Positions 6,885-15,774 of a stretch of DNA of 64,000 bases are shown here, in pieces. Origin of the DNA: M0108 sp044228795 (GTDB lineage: Bacteria > Pseudomonadota > Gammaproteobacteria > Chromatiales > Chromatiaceae); the NCBI GenBank assembly GCA_044228795.1, contig JBGAUE010000004.1, positions 1 through 64,000 of the forward strand, in the 5' to 3' direction. Position 1 is the first letter of the stretch, and the number at the start of each line of letters is the position of its first letter. Under the pieces are notes generated by a model, which worked only from the letters and a program-made list of their open reading frames with translations, made no database searches and was not told where the DNA came from. The translations under genes were made by a program, and so were the position numbers.

Positions 6885-9755
6885 ATGACGGTGGCAGCGG
6901 AATCGATGGCCAATAGGGAGCGCCTCTGGCGGGAGTGGCTGGACTGGGCGGCGGGGCAGGGGATTGCCCTGTCTCCAACCCAGGCCCCCGCTTTTCAGGA
7001 AACCCGGGCCAAGGTCTGGGAGGCCAGCGACTTTGTGGCCACCACCGTCGCCCGTTACCCCGATACCTTCGCCCGTCTTCTGGCCTCCGGCGATCTGGAC
7101 CGGCCCTATGACCCGGGTGAGATGAGGCTGGGGCTTGCCGCGGCGCTTGCGGACCTGAAACCGGAAGGCGCCGAGGACGAGGGCCTCCAGCGCCGCCTGC
7201 GTCTCTTTCGCCGCCGCGAGATGCTGCGCCTCATCTGGCGGGACTTGGGCGGGGCCGCCACCTTGGAGGAGACCCTGGAGGATCTCAGCGAGCTGGCGGA
7301 TGTGTGCGTCAATCAGGCCCTGGTCTGGACCCAGGCCTGGACACGGGCGGAACTGGGTACCCCCCGCAATGCTCAGGGCAAGGAGCAGCAGTTGCTGGTC
7401 ATTGGCATGGGCAAGCTGGGGGCGCGGGAACTCAATATGTCTTCGGACATCGACCTTATCCTGGCCTATCCGGAGACCGGTCAGGTTGATGGCCCCCGGC
7501 CCCTGACTAATGAGCAGTTCTTCATGCGTCTGGGGCAGCGTCTGGTGCGCGCCCTGGACGCCCCCACCGTCGATGGCTTTGTCTTTCGCGTCGATACCCG
7601 GTTGCGGCCCTTTGGGGATGCCGGTCCTCTGGTTATGAGCTTCGACGCCATGGAGTATTACTACCAAGATCAGGCACGGGAGTGGGAGCGCTACGCCATG
7701 ATCAAGGCGCGGGTGGTGGCTGGTCCCCGGGATCAGGGGGAACAGTTTGCGGCTCTGCTGCGGCCCTTCGTCTACCGCCGCTACCTAGACTTTGGCGCCA
7801 TCGAGTCGATTCGGGACATGAAGGCGATGATTGCCAAGGAACTCCAGCGCAAGGGCATGGCGGACAACATCAAGTTAGGGCCTGGGGGTATTCGCGAGAT
7901 TGAGTTTATCGGCCAGACCTTCCAGCTCGTGCGCGGCGGGCGCGATCCCCAACTGCAAGTACGCCCTATCCGCCCGGTATTGAGATTGCTGGGGGAAAGG
8001 GGTCTCCTACCGGACTCTGCCGCCCGTCAGCTCGACGAGGCCTATGTCTTTCTGCGGCGGGTGGAAAATCGCCTGCAGGCCTGGAAGGATCAGCAGACCT
8101 ATCGCCTGCCCGAGGACGATCTGGGTCGACTGCGCCTGGCCAGGTCCATGGGTTTCGACGACTGGCCGGGCTTCCTCGCTATCCTGGATGGGCATCGTCG
8201 TTTCGTTCAGGGCCAATTCGAGAGCGTTTTCGCCGCGCCCCAGGCCGAAAAGACCCATCAAGAGCCAGTCTTTGCCGCCCTCTGGGGCGGTGGCCTGGAT
8301 GCGGCCCAGGCGGAGGAACTGCTCGGTCAGGCTGGATTCGCCGCTCCCCATGAAGCGCGGGTCACTCTGGAGGCCTTCCGTGGGACGGCTATGCGCAAGG
8401 ATCTCGGCAGTCGCGGGCGCGAACGTCTGGGTCAGCTCATGCCTCTGGCGCTGCCCATGATCGCCCGTTCCGAGGCCCCGGACCTGGCTCTGGAGCGGGT
8501 GCTGCGGGTGTTGGAGGCGGTGGCCCGCCGCACCGCCTATCTGGCAATGCTGGTGGAGCGGCCCATCATCCTGTCCCAGCTCGTGCGGCTCACGGGCATG
8601 AGTCCCTGGATCGGGCAGCAGATCGTGCGTCAGCCCCTGTTGCTCGACGAGCTGATCGATACCCGCCGCCTTTATTCACCCCTGAGACGGGCGGAACTGG
8701 AGGGCGAACTGGATGCGCTCCTGGACCCCCTGGACCCAGAGGATCTGGAACAACAAATGGAGCGCCTGCGGCAGTTCGCCCAAGGCAACCGGTTGCGGGT
8801 AGCCGCTGCCGATCTCACCGGCGCCATTCCCCTCATGGTGGTCAGTGACTATCTTACCGATATCGCCGAGGCCAGCTTGGAGCGCATTGTCAACCTGACC
8901 TATCGCCATCTGGTCCAGCGGCACGGAGTTCCCGCTGGGGTAGAGGTGGGGGGTACCGGCTTCCTGGTGGTCGGTTATGGCAAGCTGGGAGGCATCGAAC
9001 TGGGATATGGCTCGGACCTGGATCTGGTCTTTCTCCATGGCAGCGATAGCGTCAATGCCGTAACCGCTGGACCCAAGTCCCTGTCCAACGGCCAGTTCTA
9101 TGCGCGGCTGGGCCAGCGGGCCATTCACATGATGACGACCCAGACCTCCTCCGGCCAACTTTACGAGGTCGATATGCGCCTGCGCCCGGACGGTAACAAG
9201 GGGTTGCTGGTGCGTTCCCTGGCCTCCTTTGCCCATTACCAGGGCCAGGAGGCCTGGACCTGGGAACATCAGGCCTTGGTGCGTGCCCGGCCCTTGGCGG
9301 GTGATCGGGGCCTCTATGACCGCTTTGCCCGTATTCGTCGCGATGTCCTGTGCATGGAGCGCGATCCGGACCGCTTGCGCTGGGAGGTGCGGGAGATGCG
9401 GGATAAGATGCGCGCTAGCCTGGACAAGAGCGGCGAAGGCCGCTTCGACCTCAAACAAGGTCAGGGCGGTATTGCGGACATCGAGTTTATGGTTCAATAC
9501 TCAATCCTGCGTTGGGCATCTCGTTATCCGGAATTGGCCGATTGGTCTGATAACATCCGGTTGCTGGAGAGCCTGGGCCGGCTTGATCTTCTGCCTGGTA
9601 CGGCGGCACCGGATCTCACCGCGGCCTATAAGGCCCTGCGGGCCGCCTACCATCGTAGTGCCCTGCAGGAAGAACCGACCCTGGTTGCCGCTGACGTGCT
9701 GCTCGACAGCCGCGAGCGGGTCTCGACCCTGTGGCGGGAATTGATGGAGGATTGA
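6885..9755 (+). CDS. glnE: Bifunctional glutamine synthetase adenylyltransferase / adenylyl-removing enzyme
   Basis: A 956-residue GlnE (E. coli 946). It adds or removes AMP on glutamine synthetase in response to PII and glutamine. Two nucleotidyltransferase domains are present. The N-terminal adenylyl-removing one has GMGKLGARELNMSSDIDL at about residue 174. The C-terminal adenylyltransferase one has GYGKLGGIELGYGSDLDLV at about residue 697. Both keep the paired Asp metal ligands. GPGGIREIEFIGQTFQL (about 335) and QGQGGIADIEFMVQY (about 865) are the matching helical-domain signatures. The ATG at 6885 gives the family length; ATG 6906 is an alternative. It heads a same-strand set with ilvE and a zinc-finger gene. 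Confidence 0.95.
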   Translation: MTVAAESMANRERLWREWLDWAAGQGIALSPTQAPAFQETRAKVWEASDFVATTVARYPDTFARLLASGDLDRPYDPGEMRLGLAAALADLKPEGAEDEGLQRRLRLFRRREMLRLIWRDLGGAATLEETLEDLSELADVCVNQALVWTQAWTRAELGTPRNAQGKEQQLLVIGMGKLGARELNMSSDIDLILAYPETGQVDGPRPLTNEQFFMRLGQRLVRALDAPTVDGFVFRVDTRLRPFGDAGPLVMSFDAMEYYYQDQAREWERYAMIKARVVAGPRDQGEQFAALLRPFVYRRYLDFGAIESIRDMKAMIAKELQRKGMADNIKLGPGGIREIEFIGQTFQLVRGGRDPQLQVRPIRPVLRLLGERGLLPDSAARQLDEAYVFLRRVENRLQAWKDQQTYRLPEDDLGRLRLARSMGFDDWPGFLAILDGHRRFVQGQFESVFAAPQAEKTHQEPVFAALWGGGLDAAQAEELLGQAGFAAPHEARVTLEAFRGTAMRKDLGSRGRERLGQLMPLALPMIARSEAPDLALERVLRVLEAVARRTAYLAMLVERPIILSQLVRLTGMSPWIGQQIVRQPLLLDELIDTRRLYSPLRRAELEGELDALLDPLDPEDLEQQMERLRQFAQGNRLRVAAADLTGAIPLMVVSDYLTDIAEASLERIVNLTYRHLVQRHGVPAGVEVGGTGFLVVGYGKLGGIELGYGSDLDLVFLHGSDSVNAVTAGPKSLSNGQFYARLGQRAIHMMTTQTSSGQLYEVDMRLRPDGNKGLLVRSLASFAHYQGQEAWTWEHQALVRARPLAGDRGLYDRFARIRRDVLCMERDPDRLRWEVREMRDKMRASLDKSGEGRFDLKQGQGGIADIEFMVQYSILRWASRYPELADWSDNIRLLESLGRLDLLPGTAAPDLTAAYKALRAAYHRSALQEEPTLVAADVLLDSRERVSTLWRELMED

Positions 9756-9852
9756 GGTCCGGCCCCCGCCGCGGCACGCTTCCTGACATTGGATGGTCGC
9801 CATCCTGGCAAGGCGCCAGACTGGCGGTCCGCGACCTACTATGGAGAAGAGC

Positions 9853-10776
9853 ATGAGAACGATGGAGGACCGTGACGGCCTCATCTGGCTGGACGGCGAA
9901 TTGGTGCCCTGGCGCGAGGCCAAGGTCCATGTGCTGACCCATACCCTGCACTACGGCATGGGTGTCTTCGAGGGTGTCCGAGCCTACGCGACCGATAAGG
10001 GCGCCGCCATCTTCCGCCTGCGCGAGCATACGGATCGTCTCTTCAACTCCGCCAAGATTCTGGGCATGCCCATGCCCTACGACCGTGATACCCTGGACGA
10101 GGCTCAGCGCGCGGCGGTGCGGGAGAATGGGCTTGCCTCTGCCTACATCCGGCCCATGTGCTTTTACGGGTCCGAAGGTATGGGCCTGCGGGCCGATAAC
10201 CTCATGGTCCATTGCATGGTGGCCGCCTGGGAATGGGGTGCCTACCTGGGCGAGGACAATATGCGCCACGGCATTCGCATCCGCGTGTCGTCCTTTACCC
10301 GTCATCACGTCAATATCACCATGTGTCGGGCCAAGGCCAACGGCAATTACATGAATTCCATGATGGCGCTCCAGGAGGCCCTGCGGGATGGCTATGACGA
10401 GGCCCTGCTGCTGGACGCCTCGGGCTATGTCATGGAGGGCAGTGGCGAGAACATCTTCCTGGTGCGGGATGGCGTTCTCTATACCCCGGATCTGACTTCG
10501 GCCCTGGACGGCATTACCCGCCGCAGCATTATCCAGGTGGCGGATGAACTGGGCATCCCCGTGGTCGAAAAGCGCATTACGCGCGATGAGGTCTATATTG
10601 CGGACGAGGCCTTCTTTACCGGCACTGCCGCCGAGGTTACCCCCATCCGCGAGGTTGATAATCGCGTCATTGGTAGCGGCACCCGGGGACCCATCACCCA
10701 GCGATTACAGACGATCTTCTTCGATCAGGTCCACGGTCGCCGCGACGAGCATCCCGAGTGGCTCACGTTAGTCTGA
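9853..10776 (+). CDS. ilvE: Branched-chain amino acid aminotransferase
   Basis: A 307-residue fold-type IV PLP enzyme that catalyses the last transamination to Leu, Ile and Val. The PLP lysine is Lys161 in the segment AKANGNYMNSMMALQEA. LHYGMGVFEGVRAY near the N-terminus, MEGSGENIFLVRDG, and the C-terminal FFTGTAAEVTPIREVD are IlvE signatures. The start is set at ATG 9853 because GGAGAAG lies just before it; the open frame extends to 9793 but those 20 codons do not look like IlvE. It lies about 100 bases after glnE, and the zinc-finger gene follows after 32 bases, a common gammaproteobacterial arrangement. leuA at 39.7 kb belongs to the same pathway. Confidence 0.95.
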   Translation: MRTMEDRDGLIWLDGELVPWREAKVHVLTHTLHYGMGVFEGVRAYATDKGAAIFRLREHTDRLFNSAKILGMPMPYDRDTLDEAQRAAVRENGLASAYIRPMCFYGSEGMGLRADNLMVHCMVAAWEWGAYLGEDNMRHGIRIRVSSFTRHHVNITMCRAKANGNYMNSMMALQEALRDGYDEALLLDASGYVMEGSGENIFLVRDGVLYTPDLTSALDGITRRSIIQVADELGIPVVEKRITRDEVYIADEAFFTGTAAEVTPIREVDNRVIGSGTRGPITQRLQTIFFDQVHGRRDEHPEWLTLV

Positions 10777-10808
10777 CCTCCCGCATCCCTCACGAGGAGA
10801 ATCCGAAC

Positions 10809-10997
10809 ATGGCCGCAGTCGCCGACAATGCCCAGGCCCGGAAAGTGGTTTCCGTCACCCGCAAGGATCTGCCCCTGGCCTGTCCCCCGCACGGGGATAA
10901 GTTCTGGAGTCAGCACCCACGGGTCTTTCTCCCTATCGAAAAGACTGGCGAGGTTACCTGCCCCTATTGCGGGGCCCGTTACCAACTACGGGATTAA
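10809..10997 (+). CDS. Small CHCC zinc-finger protein (zf-CHCC)
   Basis: A 62-residue protein with CPPHGDKFWSQHPRVFLPIE followed by CPYCGARYQL. The Cys/His spacing (C-x2-H, then C-x2-C) matches the bacterial zf-CHCC family related to the mitochondrial complex I subunit NDUFS6, which binds one zinc. Its role in bacteria is not established. The start at ATG 10809 is supported by GAGGAGAA about 8 bases upstream. It is probably co-transcribed with ilvE. Confidence 0.85.
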   Translation: MAAVADNAQARKVVSVTRKDLPLACPPHGDKFWSQHPRVFLPIEKTGEVTCPYCGARYQLRD

Positions 10998-11041
10998 GGC
11001 TCTGGCGGGGCGGGATCATCCCGCCTCGCCGGCTCCGGGTG

Positions 11042-12016
11042 CTAGCCGGCGGCGACTTGGCCGGCGGCCTTGGCCCGCCTCGCCAGCCATACCTCCAACC
11101 CTTGGGCATTGAGATCCGTGTCTAGCGCCAGGAGTTCGCTGATGCGGCTCTCCTCCATGTCACAACCATGTTCGCGCACTCGGCGGACCAGGTAATCCCC
11201 GACGGCTGTACGAATCCGGTCCAGGCGTCCCTCGGGTGCCCCGCCAGCCTCGGCCAGGGCCAGGTCGGCCAGGTCACGTACGCTCTGGCGCAGATCCCCA
11301 GCCAGGGCCGCCGGGTTGTCCAGACGGCTGTAATGGGTCAGATACATGCGCTCGGGGGCGTAACTCATGAGGCGGTCGATGCTGGTCTGCCAGGCCTCCG
11401 GGTCGAAGGCGACCGGGGTGGTGGGGGCAAAGAGCATGGCGCCGCGCTCATTATCGAATTCCCGATAGGAGATCCCGAAGGTGTCGCCGGTGAAAAAGCC
11501 CCGGGTGCGCTCGTCATAGATGCAGCCGTGGTGATTGGCATGGCCGGGGGTGTCCAGGAAGACCAGCTTGCGTCCAGCCAGGTCGATCTCCATGCCGTCC
11601 TCAGCCTCAATCAGGCGTGATGCGGGCACCGGCAAGAGGTGTTTGTAGTCGCGGGCAAAGCCCTCCGCGCCATAGACGGCGGTAGCGCCGGCCGTCAGCT
11701 TGGAAGGATCGAGCATGTGGGGCGCCCCCTTGGGGTGGATCACCAGCCGGGCCTGGGGGCAGGCGGCCATGAGATCGCCAGCGCCACCGGCATGGTCCAG
11801 GTGGACATGGGTGGGGATGACCCAGTCCACGTGGCCGGGCGTCAGGCCCAGATCGGCAATGAATTGGAGGAGGTGGGGGGCTGTGTGGGCGGTGCCTGTG
11901 TCGACGAAGGCCAGGCGATCGGCCTCGCGTACCAGGTAGCAGGAGGCCAGCCCATGGCGGTAAAGTCCTGTCTCGATGGCGTATATATTCTCGGCGACTT
12001 CAATCGGCTGGGTCAT
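11042..12016 (-). CDS. MBL-fold metallo-hydrolase
   Basis: A 324-residue metallo-beta-lactamase-fold hydrolase. The metal-binding motif is THVHLDHAGGAGDL, with further ligands expected at DTPGHANHHGCI and in the ending LTHYSRLDNP. LAFVDTGTAHTAPHLLQFI is the conserved first strand segment. A C-terminal helical part (about 230-324) follows the catalytic domain. The substrate cannot be read from sequence; relatives are glyoxalase II-like or general thioester/phosphodiester hydrolases. It converges with the zinc-finger gene to its left and is tandem with the sulfur globule gene to its right, from which a strong terminator separates it. Confidence 0.85.
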   Translation of the reverse strand: MTQPIEVAENIYAIETGLYRHGLASCYLVREADRLAFVDTGTAHTAPHLLQFIADLGLTPGHVDWVIPTHVHLDHAGGAGDLMAACPQARLVIHPKGAPHMLDPSKLTAGATAVYGAEGFARDYKHLLPVPASRLIEAEDGMEIDLAGRKLVFLDTPGHANHHGCIYDERTRGFFTGDTFGISYREFDNERGAMLFAPTTPVAFDPEAWQTSIDRLMSYAPERMYLTHYSRLDNPAALAGDLRQSVRDLADLALAEAGGAPEGRLDRIRTAVGDYLVRRVREHGCDMEESRISELLALDTDLNAQGLEVWLARRAKAAGQVAAG

Positions 12017-12091
12017 TTTCTTATCTCTCGCTGGGAGTTGCCTCCGCTATCCCAGGCAGGTTGGCGGACGGCGATTCAGGTCAGGGTCGGA

Positions 12092-12124
12092 TAAAAAAAA
12101 CCGGCCACGCTGCCGTGACCGGTT
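12092..12124 (-). terminator. Rho-independent terminator after the sulfur globule gene
   Basis: On the minus strand AACCGGTCACG pairs with CGTGGCCGGTT around a short loop (plus-strand 12100-12123, one G-T wobble) and is followed by a run of eight T (A12093-A12100 on the plus strand). A second GC hairpin (CCGGTCC/GGGACCGG, 12133-12150) lies just before it in transcription order. The arrangement suits a highly expressed short mRNA. Confidence 0.8.
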
Positions 12125-12173
12125 GCAGCTCCGGTCCAAGGGGGACCGGAAACCAAGGCAAACTTGCCTAATC

Positions 12174-12584
12174 TTATTGGGCAGGAGCCGAGGGGGCGGG
12201 AGGAGCGGGAGGCGCGCCATAGGGGGCACCATAAGGAGCACCACCATAAGGAGCACCGTAGCCACCATAAGGAGCACCGTAGCCACCATAGGGGGCGCCA
12301 TAGCCATAGGGAGCGCCATAGCCATAGGGGCCATAGCCGCCGTAGCCATAGCTGTCGTAACGGTTGTTACCACGACCATAGCCGCGGCCGCTGCCGCTGC
12401 CACTCATGTTCATGTTAAAGTCGCCGTTGCCGTCGCCAAACATGTCGTTCATCCAATTGCTATTATTGTTGCCATAGCCGTTGTTACCCCAGGGACCACC
12501 ACCCCAAAAGGCGCTGGCAGAGAAGGACGTAACGGACAACATAACAGCGGCCGCTAGGCCAGCAGTCTTAACAATCTTATTCAT
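12174..12584 (-). CDS. Sulfur globule protein (Gly/Tyr/Ala/Pro-rich, exported)
   Basis: A 136-residue secreted structural protein. Residues 1-25 form a signal peptide (MNKIVKTAGLAAAVMLSVTS, then FSASA just before the cleavage site). The mature part starts with Trp/Asn/Gly-rich WGNNGYGNNNSNW, then the motif NDMFGDGNGDFNMNMSGSG, then tandem GYGAPYGG-type repeats and a Pro/Ala tail. This composition matches the envelope proteins that coat periplasmic sulfur globules in purple sulfur bacteria. The start at 12584 is chosen from the signal peptide and an AGAGGA box about 11 bases upstream; the frame extends to 12704 without family-like sequence. A paralogue sharing the same motif lies at 42230-42586. 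Confidence 0.82.
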   Translation of the reverse strand: MNKIVKTAGLAAAVMLSVTSFSASAFWGGGPWGNNGYGNNNSNWMNDMFGDGNGDFNMNMSGSGSGRGYGRGNNRYDSYGYGGYGPYGYGAPYGYGAPYGGYGAPYGGYGAPYGGAPYGAPYGAPPAPPAPSAPAQ

Positions 12585-12965
12585 TAGGATGAAATCCTCT
12601 TCAAGGGTGTGGATTGGGACTTCCCGCCTGTGGGCCGCCGTAACGGGGGACCCGAGGGGTCGCCGACGAAGGATTATGGAAATGGAATCCTCGAACGAAC
12701 TCAAAACCGCCCGAGTCCGCTAAAAAGTGTTATTTTCCCCGGCCATCATTCTTATATTGCCTGTACGGCGGATGTCCCTTAAAAGTCGCGGATGACGAAA
12801 ATGTTCTTGACGCCCATCTTTGACGAAGCTGGAGTATAGGCGTATGCGCCTGCCATGGGAAATTCTTTTATGGCGGGGAGCAACCACCAAGGTTGGTCCG
12901 GCGCGGCTCAAATCCTTCACTGCACGGCCGGGTACATGCGCATAATCAAATCATCCATCTACCCA
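12585..12965. other. Divergent intergenic region between the sulfur globule gene and coaX
   Basis: This 381-base stretch should hold the promoters of both flanking genes. The sulfur globule ribosome-binding site is at about 12595-12600. AT-richer tracts lie at 12720-12760 and 12930-12965. No unambiguous -35/-10 pair, RNA gene or open frame was recognised; a frame running into coaX from 12855 lacks family-like sequence. Confidence 0.4.
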
Positions 12966-13721
12966 ATGAAGCAACTGGCCGTGGAACTTCTTGTTGACAT
13001 AGGCAATACCAATCTTAAGTGGACCATCTGCGTCGCTGAGCCACACCCCATTCTTGAGCCTATGCGGGTACTCCGCCATCATGGGGGCCTTCCCCTTGAC
13101 CTGCTTGCCGCCTGGGAGGGGCTGGAAAAGCCGGTGCGAATCCGGGTTGCCTGCGTTGGGGCACCCAAGGTCGCCGAGGACTTCTCACGCGTATGTCGCG
13201 CCCATTGGGGTCAGGAACCCGAATTTGCCCACCCTTTGCCAGTTTGGCGGGGACTGACGGTCGCCTATGCCGAACCTGGCCGTCTGGGCGTCGATCGCTG
13301 GCTGGCCATGCTTGCCGCGCGCCGGCTCCTGAACCAGCCAGTCCTAATCCTCGATGCCGGCACCGCCATCACCTATGACTTGCTGCTCGCTGATGGACGC
13401 CACCTCGGTGGCCTCATCCTCCCCGGTATCGAGACCATGAGGCAGGCCCTCCTGGCCAACACCCAGATCCCCCGCGTCGAGCCTGAGGAGATTGCCGACT
13501 CCTGGGCCACGGACACCGCCACCGCCATCGCCGTCGCCTCTCTCGATGCCCCCGCCGCCTTGGCCGAGCGCTTGTTGCGACAACTCGCCGACGAAGCCGG
13601 TACCGAACCCGTCCTCGTCACCACCGGGGGTGATGCGGAACGCCTCAATGCACGTATTCAGTCCAACACCCTGCATGTCCCCGACCTGGTCCTCCAGGGC
13701 CTGGCGCTGGTGCCAGAATGA
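12966..13721 (+). CDS. coaX: Type III pantothenate kinase
   Basis: A 251-residue ASKHA-fold kinase that phosphorylates pantothenate in the first step of coenzyme A synthesis. Motifs visible: the N-terminal phosphate loop VDIGNTNLKW, GRLGVDRWLAMLAAR (substrate/metal region), LILDAGTAITYDLL, GLILPGIETMRQAL, and a C-terminal VTTGGDAERL. ATG 12966 is chosen because it places DIGNTN about 12 residues from the N-terminus as in the family; ATG 12936 and 12855 are upstream alternatives and no strong ribosome-binding site separates them. It is followed by tRNA-Thr. Confidence 0.9.
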   Translation: MKQLAVELLVDIGNTNLKWTICVAEPHPILEPMRVLRHHGGLPLDLLAAWEGLEKPVRIRVACVGAPKVAEDFSRVCRAHWGQEPEFAHPLPVWRGLTVAYAEPGRLGVDRWLAMLAARRLLNQPVLILDAGTAITYDLLLADGRHLGGLILPGIETMRQALLANTQIPRVEPEEIADSWATDTATAIAVASLDAPAALAERLLRQLADEAGTEPVLVTTGGDAERLNARIQSNTLHVPDLVLQGLALVPE

Positions 13722-13790
13722 GGGTGGCGTCATCTTGGCCCTTGCCGCGTTGTCTCTCGCCCATCATCCAGATAGAATCCCCACTCCTAA

Positions 13791-13866
13791 GCCGGCGTAG
13801 CTCAGCTGGTAGAGCAACTGATTTGTAATCAGTAGGTCCACGGTTCGAATCCGTGCGTCGGCTCCA
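13791..13866 (+). tRNA. tRNA-Thr (anticodon TGT)
   Basis: A 76-base cloverleaf: acceptor GCCGGCG (13791-13797) pairs with CGTCGGC (13856-13862, one G-T). The D arm is TAGCTCAGCTGGTAGAGCA. The anticodon stem ACTGA/TCAGT encloses loop TTTGTAA with TGT at 13824-13826. The T arm contains GGTTCGAATCC. Discriminator T is at 13863 and the CCA end is encoded (13864-13866). It lies about 70 bases after coaX. Confidence 0.97.
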
Positions 13867-13872
13867 AAAATC

Positions 13873-13910
13873 AAGGGCTTAAGATCGAAAGACCGCAGCC
13901 TTTTTCTTTT
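13873..13910 (+). terminator. Possible terminator downstream of tRNA-Thr
   Basis: AAGGGCT (13873-13879) can pair with AGCCTTT (13897-13903), with a G-T wobble and a 17-base loop. The 3' arm runs into a T-rich tract (TTTTTCTTTT, 13901-13910). A weak stem but correctly placed. Confidence 0.45.
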
Positions 13911-14090
13911 GTGGCTTCTCGTTCGCCGTTTGTTCGTCGTTAGGCGGAAGCTTGAATCATTTCCACGCCATCCCAGCGACAGATGATGGGTCGCCAGTAA
14001 TCATGACGTGCTGCACGCTGATGACGTTAGTGAAAATCCGGCGCGACTTCTGATCGAGATCCTTGTTTTTAACCGTCAGGACAGAGGCTT

Positions 14091-14492
14091 ATGAAAGAAT
14101 TGGTTTGGGACAAGACGCTGAGTGTCGATGTTCCTGAAATCGATGAAGATCACCGCAGACTGGTGGATCTGTTTAATCTCCTCAACCGGGCTGTCGCGGA
14201 AGGAGAGTCCAGAGACTACACCGAAGCGCTGATGGATGAGCTGATTAGCTGTACTATCTGGCATTTCAAGCACGAGGAGCGACTGATGCTGAAGTATGGC
14301 TATAAGGGTCTTGAGGAGCACCAGTCCGAACATGCGGGGCTGATCGACAGTGCCAAGGCACTTCAACAGAAGTTCCTGAGCGGAGGGAGTCCGGCTTCCA
14401 GTGAAGATATTGAATTTGTAGAACATTGGTTAACCGGGCATATCTATGGTGCTGATATGGAACTTGGCACTTATCTTGGTGAGGTGATGTGA
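14091..14492 (+). CDS. Bacteriohemerythrin
   Basis: A 133-residue single-domain hemerythrin that binds O2 at a carboxylate-bridged diiron site. The ligand pattern is complete: His in DEDHRRLVDLFN, then HFKHEERLM (His and Glu), HQSEHAGLI (two His) and HWLTGHIYGADMEL (His and Asp). No membrane or signalling domain is fused, so it is a cytoplasmic O2 carrier or sensor. This would help a microaerophile or anaerobe buffer or deliver oxygen. Start ATG 14091 has an AGAGG box 5-9 bases upstream. Confidence 0.92.
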   Translation: MKELVWDKTLSVDVPEIDEDHRRLVDLFNLLNRAVAEGESRDYTEALMDELISCTIWHFKHEERLMLKYGYKGLEEHQSEHAGLIDSAKALQQKFLSGGSPASSEDIEFVEHWLTGHIYGADMELGTYLGEVM

Positions 14493-14830
14493 GGGCTGTT
14501 TGAGCCAGTGGGCAGCGAGTACCGACCGATCAGCCTTTTGACAAGGCTCGGCGATATGGGATGTATTGCGGTTGCCGTGCCAGACTGCGGATTGATTCGC
14601 CCCGGGAAAGGTGGCGGCAGGTTAAATTAAGTCAGGCTGCCATAGCTGTCGCTCATTTAATAAGTAGCTTCACGGTTCGAAAACTTTCGTAGGCCCCTAT
14701 ATTCAATGGGATAATATGGCCATCTAGCCCTTGTTTGTGAATTTTGAACCATGGGTTCCACGGCTCGGAAAATGCGTTGGCCCGTCCTCATAAACCCGGT
14801 TAGTGGCGATTTTTCCTGCTGGAGTCCTTT
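14493..14830. other. Intergenic region after the hemerythrin gene
   Basis: This 338-base stretch holds no convincing gene. AT content rises from about 14630 onward. GGGATAATATGG near 14708-14719 contains a TATAAT-like element that could serve the lipoprotein gene at 14831. No terminator hairpin with a T-run was found. Confidence 0.35.
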
Positions 14831-15184
14831 ATGTCTAAGAACCGGATAGAAAAAATCTTCCACCCCATCCCTGCCACGCTATTAACCGCATTTGTGACTT
14901 TATTAACAGGCTGTGCAACTAGAGTACAAACTCCCGGTGGAGAAGTGACTTGTTACTCTCAAAACTGCGTACAAGAAATGCAGGCGTGGACGAGAGATGA
15001 TTACCTGTCGAGACAATACCAGCAGGAATATGGAAAGCAGGTTAAATCCAGGAGCCAAGAGCCCAGGGCCCCAGTCACCCTGCCACCTCGGTATCGCAAA
15101 CCTAAACCAACTCCTGTCAATTGCCCCTGGGATATGATACCCGCACCGCCACCTGACTATGGCTGTATCTATCCAAAGCGTTAG
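14831..15184 (+). CDS. Small predicted lipoprotein, function unknown
   Basis: A 117-residue protein with a lipoprotein signal peptide: charged start (MSKNRIEK), hydrophobic segment and lipobox LLTGC with the lipidated Cys at about residue 28. The mature part contains two further Cys (VTCYSQNCVQEM), a charged central region and a Pro-rich tail ending with a Cys pair (NCPWDM and YGCIYPKR). The four mature Cys could form disulfides in the periplasm. I recognise no family. It lies in a patch that is AT-richer than its surroundings, next to another orphan exported protein. Confidence 0.65.
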   Translation: MSKNRIEKIFHPIPATLLTAFVTLLTGCATRVQTPGGEVTCYSQNCVQEMQAWTRDDYLSRQYQQEYGKQVKSRSQEPRAPVTLPPRYRKPKPTPVNCPWDMIPAPPPDYGCIYPKR

Positions 15185-15258
15185 CGCTAGTTGGGACGTC
15201 GCCAAGATAACTTTACTTAGTACGAATCAGTTCCCGATAGTCATGGCCTTATTTCTCA

Positions 15259-15774
15259 ATGAAAATCCCTGAGACATCCCTGCTGTTGCTCCCGCTCCTG
15301 TTCCTGATGTCCGCGAATCTCCCTGCAAGGCTGACAAATGACCAATCCTTCGGAAGGAATTGCCTTGTTCTCTCCTATATTGATGATGCCACGAATCTCG
15401 AATCATCCATATTAAGTTGCTTTAAATCAAATAAAAATATTTCCGAGGGATTCTTCCAGCTATCTTGTGATAGTAAAAACGTGACGGTTATGTTTGATGC
15501 GGGTCTGAATTCTGATGGAGCCAAGACGACGGAAGTAACCTTCTTGTTTGGCAAGGGCCAGGGTTTCAAGGGAAACTGGAATTATGATGGAAAAGGCGGG
15601 GTACTTACAATAAACCATAAAAACCATAAAATATTTTTAAAGGGCATAAGTGGTGCATCAAGGCTTGAATATGAAATAGGTGGTCATAAGGGCGCATTGG
15701 ACTTGGATGGGGTTTCGGAAGCGAGTTCCGAGTATATTAAACGATGCGCAGATTTGAATATAAAAGTGAAATGA
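15259..15774 (+). CDS. Predicted exported protein, function unknown
   Basis: A 171-residue protein starting MKIPETSLLLLPLLFLMSAN, a clear signal peptide. The rest is predicted mostly beta strand with four Cys (residues near 35, 54, 70 and the C-terminal RCADLN), which suggests a small secreted disulfide-bonded domain. No family is recognised. Codon use is markedly AT-rich (AAA, AAT and ATA codons) compared with the flanking genes, which suggests recent acquisition or relaxed selection. No obvious ribosome-binding site precedes ATG 15259. Confidence 0.55.
   Translation: MKIPETSLLLLPLLFLMSANLPARLTNDQSFGRNCLVLSYIDDATNLESSILSCFKSNKNISEGFFQLSCDSKNVTVMFDAGLNSDGAKTTEVTFLFGKGQGFKGNWNYDGKGGVLTINHKNHKIFLKGISGASRLEYEIGGHKGALDLDGVSEASSEYIKRCADLNIKVK

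Noticed and set aside
6747..7667. A 306-codon minus-strand frame across the start of glnE
   Set aside because: Shadow of the glnE coding strand with no domain and no ribosome-binding site.
12200..12340. Tandem repeats that look like a satellite or CRISPR-like array
   Set aside because: They are in-frame codon repeats of the Gly-Tyr-Gly-Ala-Pro-Tyr tail of the sulfur globule protein; there are no unique spacers.
14668..14690. A CACGGTTCGAAA sequence resembling a tRNA T arm
   Set aside because: No acceptor, D or anticodon arms can be built around it.
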